Shown here: positions 1 through 6,781 of the stretch, one piece after another
How positions within the stretch are numbered: position 1 is the first letter of the stretch
How the letters are laid out: each line of letters starts with the position of its first letter
Origin: Acetobacteraceae bacterium
Lineage (GTDB): Bacteria; Pseudomonadota; Alphaproteobacteria; Acetobacterales; Acetobacteraceae
DNA: 7,233 bases
Direction of reading: 5' to 3'
NCBI GenBank assembly: GCA_947475475.1
Contig: CANJOG010000090.1
Span: 1 to 7,233, forward strand
Program-made: the position numbers and the translations under genes
Notes under the pieces: model-generated
The model's input: only the letters and a program-made list of their open reading frames with translations
What the model was told of the DNA's origin: nothing
Databases searched by the model: none

Positions 1-467
1 AGCGCATGCGCCACGGTCTGCTTGCGCACCGTCTCGCGGTTGCCGGCAAAGACGCGGCGTTCGGCAATGGTCGTGCCACCACGCCGGCAGACACCGAACC
101 ACACCGTGCCGACCGGCTTGTCGGGCGAGCCGCCGGAGGGACCGGCAATGCCGGTCACGGCGAGCGCGATGCCGGCACGTGACTGCGCGATCGCGCCCTC
201 AGCCATGGCGCGCGCCACTTCCTCGCTGACTGCGCCAACATGCACAATCACGCCTTCATGCACGCCGAGCATGTCGCGCTTTGCCTCGTTGGAATAGGTG
301 ATGAAGCCGCGATCGACCACATCCGAACAGCCGGCAATCTCGGTCAGTGCGCCGATGATCAGCCCGCCAGTGCAGCTTTCCGCCGTGCTGGCCAGAATCC
401 CCTTGGCCCGGCAGGCGGCAAGAAATTCCTCCGCCAGTCTGCCGGTCTCTTCGTCGCTGATGGTCAT
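1..467 (-). CDS. pncC: Nicotinamide-nucleotide amidase (CinA C-terminal/PncC family), 3' end cut by window edge
   Basis: The family deamidates nicotinamide mononucleotide to nicotinate mononucleotide plus ammonia, salvaging NMN into NAD synthesis in the cytoplasm. Translating from the ATG at 467-465 gives 155 residues with no stop before the edge; stand-alone members are about 160-165 residues, so only a short tail is missing. Visible family motifs are TAESCTGG (residues 28-35, nucleophilic Ser region), ITYSNEAKRDMLGV (56-69) and VTGIAGPSGG (104-113) followed by KPVGTVWFG. The large N-terminal MocF/COG1058 domain of full CinA is absent, because pgpA ends only 13 bases upstream, so this is the amidase-only form. 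An AGGA lies about 9 bases before the ATG and supports the start. It is the last visible gene of the slt-pgpA-pncC operon. It is often annotated as cinA or 'competence/damage-inducible protein', which overstates what the domain does. Family assignment is firm; exact substrate is by homology. Confidence 0.93.
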   Translation of the reverse strand, partial: MTISDEETGRLAEEFLAACRAKGILASTAESCTGGLIIGALTEIAGCSDVVDRGFITYSNEAKRDMLGVHEGVIVHVGAVSEEVARAMAEGAIAQSRAGIALAVTGIAGPSGGSPDKPVGTVWFGVCRRGGTTIAERRVFAGNRETVRKQTVAHA

Positions 468-480
468 GCGGAGTATCCTG

Positions 481-933
481 TCAGATATATCCAGGGAAGA
501 TCATGCGCGCGGCAAAGACGATGATACCGGCGAAAATGCCGGCGATCACATCGTCCAGCATGACGCCAACCGCGCCGCCCATCCGGTCTGCCCAGCCGAC
601 CGGGCCTGGCTTGACGATGTCGAAGAAGCGAAACAGCGCAAATGCAAGCGCGACCCCGGTCCAGGAGAGCGTGGCAAGACCCAGCAAAGCGATGAACTGG
701 CCGGCAAATTCGTCAATCACCACCCAGCCTGGATCGTGCAGCGCGTCCTTGAGTTGGCCGATCGCCCAGATGCCGCCGAATGTCGCCAGTATGGCGGCGG
801 CGAGCAGCAAATAGGGCGACAGCCAGAGCAGGAGCGCGCCAATGCCCAACGCAAAGACTGAGGCGAAGGTTCCAGGTGCGACGGGGAAATATCCGGTCCA
901 GGCGCCGCTGGAGACTATGCGGGGAAAGCTCAT
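481..933 (-). CDS. pgpA: Phosphatidylglycerophosphatase A
   Basis: PgpA removes the phosphate from phosphatidylglycerol phosphate to give phosphatidylglycerol, at the inner membrane, in the branch leading to cardiolipin. The product is 150 residues, a usual length. Family motifs are all present: APGTFAS (residues 19-25), DPGWVVIDEFAGQ (67-79, with the acidic D74-E75 pair), RFFDIVKPGPVGWADR (102-117) and GGAVGVMLDDVIAG (119-132). Four hydrophobic stretches (about 24-39, 41-60, 79-101 and 127-143) fit a small multi-spanning membrane enzyme. The open frame extends upstream to 1107, but that part is the shadow of the slt C-terminus. I chose the ATG at 933-931 because it sits just before the conserved N-terminal motif and forms an ATGA overlap with the slt stop codon, which suggests translational coupling. 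pncC follows 13 bases downstream. Confidence 0.95.
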   Translation of the reverse strand: MSFPRIVSSGAWTGYFPVAPGTFASVFALGIGALLLWLSPYLLLAAAILATFGGIWAIGQLKDALHDPGWVVIDEFAGQFIALLGLATLSWTGVALAFALFRFFDIVKPGPVGWADRMGGAVGVMLDDVIAGIFAGIIVFAARMIFPGYI

Positions 934-3092
934 CCGAGCGGCCCGGCCAGCGGATGCGGTGCGACAATGTCGCGTCTTGCCCGGTATATCTGCATGTTCT
1001 CGATCACCCGCTGCACATAGTTCCGCGTTTCTGAAAACGGAATCTGTTCGATCCAGTCGATCATCTCGGCCACGCCACTGCGCGGGTCGCCATTCTCGGC
1101 CAGCCACTGGCCCACCCGCCCAGGCCCGGCATTATAGCCAGCCACGGCGAGCGGCACCGATCCCTGGAAACTATCGACGAGGCCGCGCATATAGGCAGTT
1201 CCCAGGCGAATATTCTTGTCCGGATCAGTAACAAGGGCCGCCGGACTGACGCCGATGCCGAGCTTCGCCGCCACGGCTCGTGCCGTGGCCGGCATCAGCT
1301 GCATAAGGCCACGGGCGCCGACCTGGCTCTGGGCCGCGACATCGAAATTGCTCTCCTGACGCATCACGCCCAGTGCCAAAGGCGCATCGCCATCCTCGGG
1401 CACCGCATAGGGCATCGGCCAGCCCGTCTCCGGCAGCATCAGCCCGTCCCGCCCGGCCCGGCGGGACAGCGCCACCGCTTGGTCTGTCGCGCCGAAACCC
1501 AGCGCCAGCTTGGCGGTCAGCAGCCGGTCTACCGAATCCGAGGCCAGTTCATCGAGCCGGTAGAGGAAGGCGCGCGCCCGGTTCTTCTCGCCCCAGGATG
1601 CCAGCATCGTCGCGGCACGAGCCACTTCGCGCGCGGCGAAGGAATGGGCGCGGGAGGGATCGTAGCCGGGCTCCTTCACTGCCTTGATGCGGGCATTGAG
1701 TGCGGCGGGATCCTCGTTCAGCGCCAGGGCGGCGAGTTGGCCGTAAAAGCTGGTCGGCCAGGCGGCGGCCAGAGCATATTCCTGCTTCGCCTTGGCGCTG
1801 TCCTTGCGCGCCGCCGCGGTGCGCGCCAGCCAGTAATGGGCCCGGCCCTGGGTAATGGCTGATTTGCTGTCATTGGCGAGCGCGCGGAAATGCGGCTCGG
1901 CGCGGGATGGGTCTTCCAGCTTGCGCAGCGCGATCCAGCCGGCGAGGAATTCCGCATCCAGCGCCGCCTCGGCGACAGCGGCGTTCTGCTCGCGTGCCTC
2001 TGCAAACAGGCCGTGACGTGCAGCCAGGCCATAAGTAGCTTCGTGGCGGCCGGCGGCGAGCAAGCGGCGGGCGAGGCGGTTGCGCTCTGCCCAGAAGGCG
2101 GGAAGCCGCTCGGCATTGGCTTGATGCTGCGCCGTCTCGCCAAGATCGGCCCAGAGCTTGGCCGCTTCCTCATCCGTCGCGGTGCGGCGCAGATGCTGGG
2201 CGGCTTCCAGCAGTACCAGCGGATCGGCGCGCAAGGTGGCTGGCAGGGCGGCATAGAGCGCGTCGGCGGCGCGGTCGTCCTTGCGCAATGCCTCGCGCGC
2301 CTCGACGGCCTGGCGGAAAGGAGGCACGAGGCGAGCGGCTTGGCGCTTCAGCGCGGCAGCGTCGCTCCCGGCGGCGAGGGCGACATAGCGGCGCCAGTCA
2401 TCCTCCGGGGCGACAGATTTGCCGTATTTGGCGAGGAATTTCGACTCAGACTTCTCCTCCGAAATGCCAGCCACCCACGCGGCCCGGGCCGCCCCGGTTG
2501 CCGCATCTTCCTTGCCGGCGGCGGCATAGGCGTCCGAGCAGCGCATCAGGGTGAAGGCGAGGCGGGGGGAGAGTTTCTCACAATAGCCGAGCGCGGTGCC
2601 GTCATCGGGCTCACTGGCCAGTGCCTCCTCGCGGCGGCGGGACAGCGCCTGTTGTGAGGGCCAGTCCGGGTTCTCACCAATGAAACTGTCGAGCTCGGTG
2701 ATGCGTCCGCCGGGGCCAAGCAGGCGGTAGAAGGTGATCAGCTTGCGCGCCACGGGATCGAGCCAGCCATGGGCTGCGTCCTCCGCCTCCTCCCATTTAT
2801 CGGCGCGCACCAGGGCGGCGATGGCGGCAATGCCCGTGGCGGTGCCGGCGGCGGCGACAATCGGCGCGGCCGGCTTGGGGGGAGCGACGGGTTTTGGCAC
2901 GGCGGCCTGGATCTGGGCAGGCTTGGCGGCAGGCTTGGCCGGTGCTGCGGTCACGGACTGCTTTGCCGGGGACGCTGTTGTCTTGGCGGTCTCGGCGGCC
3001 CAGCCGGGTGCGGCGGACATGCTCATGCCCAGCACCGCGCCGAACAGCGCGGCACGCCAGGGAAGGGGAATCGGCTTCTGGTCGCGGCCCAT
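930..3092 (-). CDS. Soluble lytic murein transglycosylase (Slt70-like, SLT domain), secreted
   Basis: Periplasmic enzyme that cleaves the MurNAc-GlcNAc bond of peptidoglycan, leaving 1,6-anhydro-MurNAc ends. The 720-residue product starts with a signal peptide (charged MGRDQK, hydrophobic core about 13-28, likely cleavage near residues 32-33, GWAA before E). An Ala/Pro/Lys-rich low-complexity linker follows (about 34-86), then a long all-helical, TPR/superhelix-like region (about 90-560), with the YGQLA element typical of the Slt70 U/L region. The C-terminal catalytic SLT domain covers about 570-700: MRQESNF with catalytic Glu580, GLMQLMPATA (596-605), AGYNAGPGRV and the terminal FSETRNYVQRV. 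I chose the ATG at 3092 because it begins a clean signal peptide. A GTG at 3173 would add 27 non-hydrophobic residues and has an AGG a few bases upstream, so it cannot be excluded. The only SD-like bases before 3092 are a weak GGGA two bases away. It overlaps pgpA by 4 bases and diverges from dapA. Confidence 0.94.
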   Translation of the reverse strand: MGRDQKPIPLPWRAALFGAVLGMSMSAAPGWAAETAKTTASPAKQSVTAAPAKPAAKPAQIQAAVPKPVAPPKPAAPIVAAAGTATGIAAIAALVRADKWEEAEDAAHGWLDPVARKLITFYRLLGPGGRITELDSFIGENPDWPSQQALSRRREEALASEPDDGTALGYCEKLSPRLAFTLMRCSDAYAAAGKEDAATGAARAAWVAGISEEKSESKFLAKYGKSVAPEDDWRRYVALAAGSDAAALKRQAARLVPPFRQAVEAREALRKDDRAADALYAALPATLRADPLVLLEAAQHLRRTATDEEAAKLWADLGETAQHQANAERLPAFWAERNRLARRLLAAGRHEATYGLAARHGLFAEAREQNAAVAEAALDAEFLAGWIALRKLEDPSRAEPHFRALANDSKSAITQGRAHYWLARTAAARKDSAKAKQEYALAAAWPTSFYGQLAALALNEDPAALNARIKAVKEPGYDPSRAHSFAAREVARAATMLASWGEKNRARAFLYRLDELASDSVDRLLTAKLALGFGATDQAVALSRRAGRDGLMLPETGWPMPYAVPEDGDAPLALGVMRQESNFDVAAQSQVGARGLMQLMPATARAVAAKLGIGVSPAALVTDPDKNIRLGTAYMRGLVDSFQGSVPLAVAGYNAGPGRVGQWLAENGDPRSGVAEMIDWIEQIPFSETRNYVQRVIENMQIYRARRDIVAPHPLAGPLG

Positions 3093-3203
3093 ATCCCGAG
3101 TGTAGGGACTTGCCCGGGCGAGTGGAATTGCCCTTCTTGGTGCTGCTGACACCGGATGCGGCCTTCCGGGCACCTCAACCTGAGCGCATCAGCCGCGCTG
3201 GCC

Positions 3204-3232
3204 TTGCGAGGGGCAGTCCGCGCGCCTAGTTT
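3204..3232 (+). promoter_or_regulatory. Candidate sigma70-type promoter for dapA-smpB
   Basis: TTGCGA (3204-3209) and TAGTTT (3227-3232) are separated by exactly 17 bases, the ideal spacing. They match the TTGACA and TATAAT consensus at 4 of 6 and 3 of 6 positions. The implied start of transcription near 3239 would give a leader of roughly 54 bases that contains the hairpin at 3247-3265. In GC-rich DNA such matches arise by chance, so this is only a candidate. Confidence 0.3.
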
Positions 3233-3246
3233 CTGCTTCCATTCCA

Positions 3247-3265
3247 GGGCGGTGCACTGCCGCCC
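3247..3265 (+). promoter_or_regulatory. GC-rich hairpin or dyad in the dapA leader
   Basis: GGGCGG (3247-3252) is followed by a 7-base loop and CCGCCC (3260-3265), a six-pair all-GC stem. The loop region carries GTGCAC, so at the DNA level the element also looks like an imperfect dyad. It ends 12 bases before the dapA Shine-Dalgarno. It could be a leader stem-loop or an operator for a dimeric regulator. No T-run follows, so it is not an intrinsic terminator. The structure is seen; its function is inference. Confidence 0.35.
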
Positions 3266-3292
3266 AAGCCCGATTCCAGAGGATTTGCCGCC

Positions 3293-4171
3293 ATGTTCAA
3301 GGGGTCTCTCGTCGCCCTGGTCACACCGATGCGCGAGGATGGCTCCGTGGATGAGAAGTCCCTGGAGCGTTTCGTCGACTGGCAGATCGAGCAGGGCACG
3401 AACGGGCTGATCCCGGTGGGCACCACCGGCGAGAGCCCGACGCTGAGCCATGACGAGCATCGCCGCGTGGTGGAAATCACCGTCGCGGTCGCCCGCGGCC
3501 GCGTGCCTGTGATCGCCGGCGCTGGGTCGAACTCGACCTCGGAAGCCATCGCGCTGACCCGCCACGCCAAGCAGATCGGCGCCGATGCCGCGCTGATCGT
3601 GACGCCCTATTACAACAAGCCGACCCAGGAAGGCCTGTATCTGCATTACATGGCCATTGCCGAGGCGGTGGACCTGCCGATCGTGGTCTACAACATCCCC
3701 GGCCGCTCGGTGGTGGATATGACCGTCGAGACCATGGCGCGCTTGGCCAAGCATCCGAATATTGTCGGCGTGAAGGATGCCACCGCCAATCTGGCGCGGC
3801 CGCTGCACACGCGGCGGTCTTGCGGGTCCGGGTTCATCCAGCTTTCGGGCGAGGACCACACCGCGATCAGTTTCCTGGCGGCTGGCGGGGATGGCTGCAT
3901 CAGCGTCTCGGCCAATGTGGCGCCGGGCCTGTGCGCGGAGATGCATGCCGCCTGGCAGGCCGGCAATGTTGATGAGGCGATTGCCATCCAGGACCGTCTG
4001 GTGCCGCTGCATGACGCGATGTTCTGCGAAACCAGCCCCGGCCCGGTGAAATATGCCGCCAGCCTGCTCGGTTTCACCTCCTCGCAATGCCGTCTGCCGC
4101 TGGCGCCGATTGCGCAATCCTCGCGTGAGCGCGTCCGCGCGGCCATGCTGGAAGTGGGGCTGCTCAACTGA
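3293..4171 (+). CDS. dapA: 4-hydroxy-tetrahydrodipicolinate synthase
   Basis: DapA condenses pyruvate with aspartate semialdehyde, the first committed step to diaminopimelate and lysine, in the cytoplasm. The protein has 292 residues, the same length as E. coli DapA, and its key residues fall at the same numbers: Thr44-Thr45 in GTTGES, Tyr107 in TPYYNKP, Tyr133 and Arg138 in YNIPGR, and the Schiff-base Lys161 in GVKDATANL. A TIM-barrel aldolase fold is expected. The later section LARPLHTRR...LSGEDHTAISF and the ETSPGPVKYA segment look like alphaproteobacterial forms. The start is well fixed by AGAGGA at 3278-3283, nine bases before the ATG. It is first in a probable operon with smpB, 27 bases downstream, and diverges from slt, so an enzyme supplying peptidoglycan precursor and one cutting peptidoglycan share a control region. 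No damage is visible. Confidence 0.98.
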   Translation: MFKGSLVALVTPMREDGSVDEKSLERFVDWQIEQGTNGLIPVGTTGESPTLSHDEHRRVVEITVAVARGRVPVIAGAGSNSTSEAIALTRHAKQIGADAALIVTPYYNKPTQEGLYLHYMAIAEAVDLPIVVYNIPGRSVVDMTVETMARLAKHPNIVGVKDATANLARPLHTRRSCGSGFIQLSGEDHTAISFLAAGGDGCISVSANVAPGLCAEMHAAWQAGNVDEAIAIQDRLVPLHDAMFCETSPGPVKYAASLLGFTSSQCRLPLAPIAQSSRERVRAAMLEVGLLN

Positions 4172-4198
4172 GGGTGCTTTCCCTCGGGTGCAGGAAAT

Positions 4199-4681
4199 AT
4201 GGCTGAAAAACGCAAATCCGGCATGATCTCGCACGGCATCGCCGCGCAGAATCGCAAGGCCCGGTACGACTACACGATCAAGGAAACCGTCGAGGCCGGC
4301 ATCATCCTCAAAGGCCCCGAGGTGAAGTCGCTGCGCCTCGGCCGCGCCACGCTGACCGAGGCCTGGGCGGGGGAGCGCGATGGCGAGTTGTGGCTCCAGG
4401 GCTGCTATATCCCGGAATATCAGGGCGGTGTGCTGTCCCGCTTCGAACCGCGCGCGCCGCGCAAGCTGCTGCTGCATCGCAAGCAGGTGGACCAGCTCCT
4501 TGGCGCGGCAGGCCGCGATGGCATGACCCTGGTGCCGCTGGATATCCACTTCAATGAGCGCGGCATCGCCAAAGTGCTGCTGGGCGTCGCCGAGGGCCGC
4601 AAGAAGGCCGATAAGCGCGCCGCGGTCGCCGCGCGTGACTGGCAACGCGACAAGGCGCGGCTGCTGCGGATGCGCGGCTAG
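4199..4681 (+). CDS. smpB: SsrA-binding protein SmpB
   Basis: SmpB binds the tRNA-like domain of tmRNA and brings it to stalled ribosomes for trans-translation. The product has 160 residues, a normal length. Family features in order are IAAQNRKARYDYTI (14-27), the GPEVKSLRLGRA segment (39-50), YIPEYQ (70-75), PRKLLLHRKQVDQL (87-100), GMTLVPLDIHFNERGIAKV (108-126), and the basic tail from about 133 ending RDWQRDKARLLR, which in characterised SmpB enters the mRNA channel. I keep the ATG at 4199: AGGA at 4192-4195 precedes it, although only three bases separate them, which is short. The next in-frame ATG at 4223 has no better site and would trim a normal N-terminus. It follows dapA by 27 bases, within which the six-base GGGTGC occurs twice. 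No tmRNA gene is visible in this window. Confidence 0.97.
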   Translation: MAEKRKSGMISHGIAAQNRKARYDYTIKETVEAGIILKGPEVKSLRLGRATLTEAWAGERDGELWLQGCYIPEYQGGVLSRFEPRAPRKLLLHRKQVDQLLGAAGRDGMTLVPLDIHFNERGIAKVLLGVAEGRKKADKRAAVAARDWQRDKARLLRMRG

Positions 4682-4762
4682 TTTCGGCTCAACGCTGCAT
4701 CATTAAGCGGCGAGGACTTCCGCGCGCCATCAACGAATTCTTCATCTTTGTGCGCAATTCTG

Positions 4763-4787
4763 ATCGGGACAAACGGGGAGTCCCGAT
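4763..4787 (+). promoter_or_regulatory. Perfect 8-bp inverted repeat with the Shine-Dalgarno in its loop
   Basis: ATCGGGAC (4763-4770) is exactly complementary to GTCCCGAT (4780-4787), with the 9-base loop AAACGGGGA between them. The GGGGA of the loop, plus the first stem base G, is the only Shine-Dalgarno for the following gene, and the ATG begins at 4790, two bases after the stem. In RNA this would form a stable hairpin over the ribosome binding site; in DNA it would be an operator-like dyad. The inverted repeat is directly seen; a regulatory role is inference. It sits in the 108-base gap after smpB, whose bases 4729-4765 are locally AT-richer and promoter-like but show no clear hexamer pair. 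Confidence 0.5.
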
Positions 4788-4789
4788 TT

Positions 4790-6709
4790 ATGCACAGCTC
4801 AACGCAGCTTGCCGGCGCCACTGTGGCGCAGACCTCATCGCCGCTCGATCTTGCGCGCGCCGGATTTCTGGCCGGGCAGGCAGGCGAGCCAAGGCAGGGC
4901 AGGGACATGCTTCGCCGCGCCCTGGACGCGGCACCGCGCGATCCGCGGGTGCACGCGCTGGCCGCCTGCTACTGGCAGTCCCAGGCGATGCCCGACAAAG
5001 CCACTGGCGCCTGGCGCGCGGCGCTGCGGCTCGATCCGGGGCAGGGGCTTTATGCCCGCGGCCTGGCCCAGGGGCTGCTCGCCGCCGGCAAGGCCGAGGA
5101 AGCCGCGCGCGCCTTTCGCCAGGCGCTGATCATGTTGCCGGACGATCCGGATTCTATGGCCGGCCTTGGCAGTGCATTGCGGCAATCCGGCATCATGCCG
5201 CAAGCGATTGCAGTCTTACGCTCGGCACTGCGGCAAATGCCCAATGATGCCTGGCTGCGCAACGAGCTGGGATTGGCGCTCTCCGATCTGGGGCGCGCGG
5301 AGGAAGCGGCGGAGATGTTCCGCACAGCTTTCGCCCTTGCGCCCGACTACGCCGACAGCGCCGCCAACCTGTCGGTCGCCCAGATGAAGCTGGATCATTA
5401 TGAGGAGGCTGAGCAGGCCTGCCGGTCCGCCATTCGTCTGGCGCCCAATCGTGCCGCCCAGCATGCCAATCTTTCCGCTATTCTGAACATGCAGGCGCGC
5501 TTTGGCGAGGCCGGGCAGGAGGCGCGCCGCGCCATCGCCCTGGACCCGCGCCTGGCCGCCGCCTGGTCCAATCTCGGCAATGCCCTGCACGAAGCGCAAC
5601 GCCATGGAGAGGCGGCGGAGGCCTATCGCCAGGCCATCGCGATCGATCCGCGCGATGCAGGGTCGCATGACAATCTGGCCGTGACCCTGGCGCTGACCAG
5701 GGCGCTCAGCCAGGCATTGACCGCGCATAAACGGGCCCTGGCGCTCGATCCCGGCCGGGCCGAGGCACATGTGAACCATGCCCTGACCCTGCTCCGGGCC
5801 GGCCGGTGGGCCGAGGGCTGGGCGGAGAATGAATGGCGCTGGCAGACCAGGGGCGTGCGCCCGCATGGCTGGACCGGCGCCTGGTGGCATGGCGAGCGCC
5901 TCGCCGGCAAACGCATCCTGCTGTTTGCCGAGGCGGGGTTTGGCGACACGCTCCAATTCGTCCGTTTCGCGCGGCTGGCCGCCCAGCGTGGCGGGCGGGT
6001 GATCCTGCGCGTGCAGGACGAGCTGGTGCGGCTGTTCCGGGTGATGCCCGTTATCGAGAAGGTCGTCGGCTATTCTGATCGGCTGCCTGAAGCCGATATT
6101 GCTTGCGCCTTGCAGAGCCTGCCGCATGAAACCGGCCAGGGTGATCCGGGCTCGGTCGCACATTTTCCCTATTTGCATGCGCCGGATACCGATATCCGCA
6201 AAGCTCGTGCCTGGCTGGGTGCTGGGCCGGAACTAAAGGTCGGCCTGGTCTGGGCCGGGGCGCCACGGCGCGGCATGCGCGAGGCCTGGCTGGCGGATCA
6301 GCGGCGCTCCATGACGCTGGCCGATTGCGCGCTTCTGGCCGGAATTGCCGGGGTGCGGCTGATCAGCCTGCAACAGGGCGAAGCGGCGGCACAACCGGCG
6401 CCGGACGGGCTGGCGCTGGAACAGCCGGAAGGGCTGGATGATTTCGCCGCCACATCGGGGCTGATCGCATCGCTGGATCTGGTCATCACGGTGGACACTT
6501 CGGTGGCCCATCTGGCCGGGGCGCTGGGCAAGCCGGTCTGGCTACTCTCGCGCTGGGATGGCTGCTGGCGCTGGGGTACGGCGGGCGACGACACGGAATG
6601 GTATCCGACCATGACGATTTTCCGCCAGGAACAGCCCGGCGACTGGGCAGGCGTGATGGAGCGGGTGCGCGGCATGCTGGCCCGCCGGGTTCGGCGGGTC
6701 AGCCACTAG
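4790..6709 (+). CDS. TPR-repeat protein with C-terminal GT-B glycosyltransferase domain
   Basis: The 639-residue product joins two parts. Residues about 17-345 are roughly nine to ten 34-residue TPR units, seen from the recurring helix-turn ends such as LDPGQG, LAPNRA, LDPRLA and IDPRDA, plus typical AEEAARAFRQAL helices. They close with GRWAEGWAENEWRW, a common junction in TPR-glycosyltransferases. Residues about 375-635 resemble GT9/GT41-like GT-B domains: ILLFAEAGFGDTLQFVRF (EAGFGDT at 381-387), GLVWAG (485-490), TVDTSVAHLAGALGKPVWLL (567-586) and WYPTM (604-608) before FRQ. No signal peptide or membrane segment is evident, so it should act in the cytoplasm, with TPRs probably holding the acceptor. 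Acceptor and sugar donor are unknown. The ATG at 4790 follows GGGGAG (4775-4780). An in-frame TTG at 4748 lacks such a site. The frame is intact to TAG at 6707. Confidence 0.88.
   Translation: MHSSTQLAGATVAQTSSPLDLARAGFLAGQAGEPRQGRDMLRRALDAAPRDPRVHALAACYWQSQAMPDKATGAWRAALRLDPGQGLYARGLAQGLLAAGKAEEAARAFRQALIMLPDDPDSMAGLGSALRQSGIMPQAIAVLRSALRQMPNDAWLRNELGLALSDLGRAEEAAEMFRTAFALAPDYADSAANLSVAQMKLDHYEEAEQACRSAIRLAPNRAAQHANLSAILNMQARFGEAGQEARRAIALDPRLAAAWSNLGNALHEAQRHGEAAEAYRQAIAIDPRDAGSHDNLAVTLALTRALSQALTAHKRALALDPGRAEAHVNHALTLLRAGRWAEGWAENEWRWQTRGVRPHGWTGAWWHGERLAGKRILLFAEAGFGDTLQFVRFARLAAQRGGRVILRVQDELVRLFRVMPVIEKVVGYSDRLPEADIACALQSLPHETGQGDPGSVAHFPYLHAPDTDIRKARAWLGAGPELKVGLVWAGAPRRGMREAWLADQRRSMTLADCALLAGIAGVRLISLQQGEAAAQPAPDGLALEQPEGLDDFAATSGLIASLDLVITVDTSVAHLAGALGKPVWLLSRWDGCWRWGTAGDDTEWYPTMTIFRQEQPGDWAGVMERVRGMLARRVRRVSH
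6676..6703 (+). terminator. Strong GC-rich hairpin over the last codons of the TPR-glycosyltransferase gene
   Basis: Bases 6676-6687 pair with 6692-6703 across a GGTT loop, a 12-bp stem with a single G-T pair (6680 with 6699). The core is CCCGCCG against CGGCGGG. It ends three bases before the TAG stop. No T-run follows, so it is not a classic intrinsic terminator. It could pause transcription, protect the 3' end of the message, or simply result from the Arg-Arg-Val-Arg-Arg-Val coding repeat in GC-rich DNA. The fold is seen; the role is unproven. Confidence 0.3.
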
Positions 6710-6781
6710 GACCGGGTCTCTTGCCCTGCGGCCCGGCTGGGGTAACTCTGCCGCGCGACGACACCGGGGGAGGCTGCCGCG

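Larger units (their letters stand above)
3093..3292. promoter_or_regulatory. Divergent intergenic region between slt and dapA
   Basis: This 200-base gap must hold the promoters of both the leftward slt-pgpA-pncC operon and the rightward dapA-smpB operon. On the plus side I see a candidate promoter (3204-3232), a hairpin (3247-3265) and a good Shine-Dalgarno AGAGGA at 3278-3283, nine bases before the dapA ATG. On the minus side the best -10-like hexamer is TACACT, lying only six bases before the slt ATG, with no convincing -35. I see no small ORF that I would call a gene and no tRNA-like fold. Confidence 0.6.

Noticed and set aside
934..1107. Extension of pgpA upstream to an ATG at 1107
   Set aside because: The extra 58 residues overlap the conserved C-terminus of slt in another frame and lie outside the PgpA family; the ATGA start at 933 is the natural one.
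1890..2657. A 255-codon plus-strand frame inside slt
   Set aside because: It is a shadow of slt on the opposite strand; the product is low-complexity Gly/Arg/Leu-rich with no recognisable motif.
4172..4198. Small AGGG/CCCT stem and repeated GGGTGC between dapA and smpB as a terminator
   Set aside because: The stem has only four pairs, and the two genes look co-transcribed; chance is sufficient.
3023..4645. A 540-codon open frame on the minus strand opposite dapA, smpB and the slt start
   Set aside because: It is antisense to two unmistakable genes; its translation is rich in Arg, His, Gln and Gly with no family motif, as expected from the codon-position GC bias of the real genes.
4682..4789. 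Intrinsic terminator or tmRNA/tRNA gene after smpB
   Set aside because: No stem followed by a T-run and no cloverleaf or tmRNA-like ends are visible; the only strong structure is the hairpin at 4763-4787.
4827..5822. Coding repeats as a DNA repeat array or CRISPR
   Set aside because: The periodicity is about 102 bases and degenerate, matching 34-residue TPR units in a protein, with no identical repeats or unique spacers.
5216..6178. A 320-codon minus-strand frame opposite the TPR-glycosyltransferase
   Set aside because: It is antisense to a clear gene and its sequence has no domain-like pattern; its repeats are only mirror images of the TPR coding repeats.
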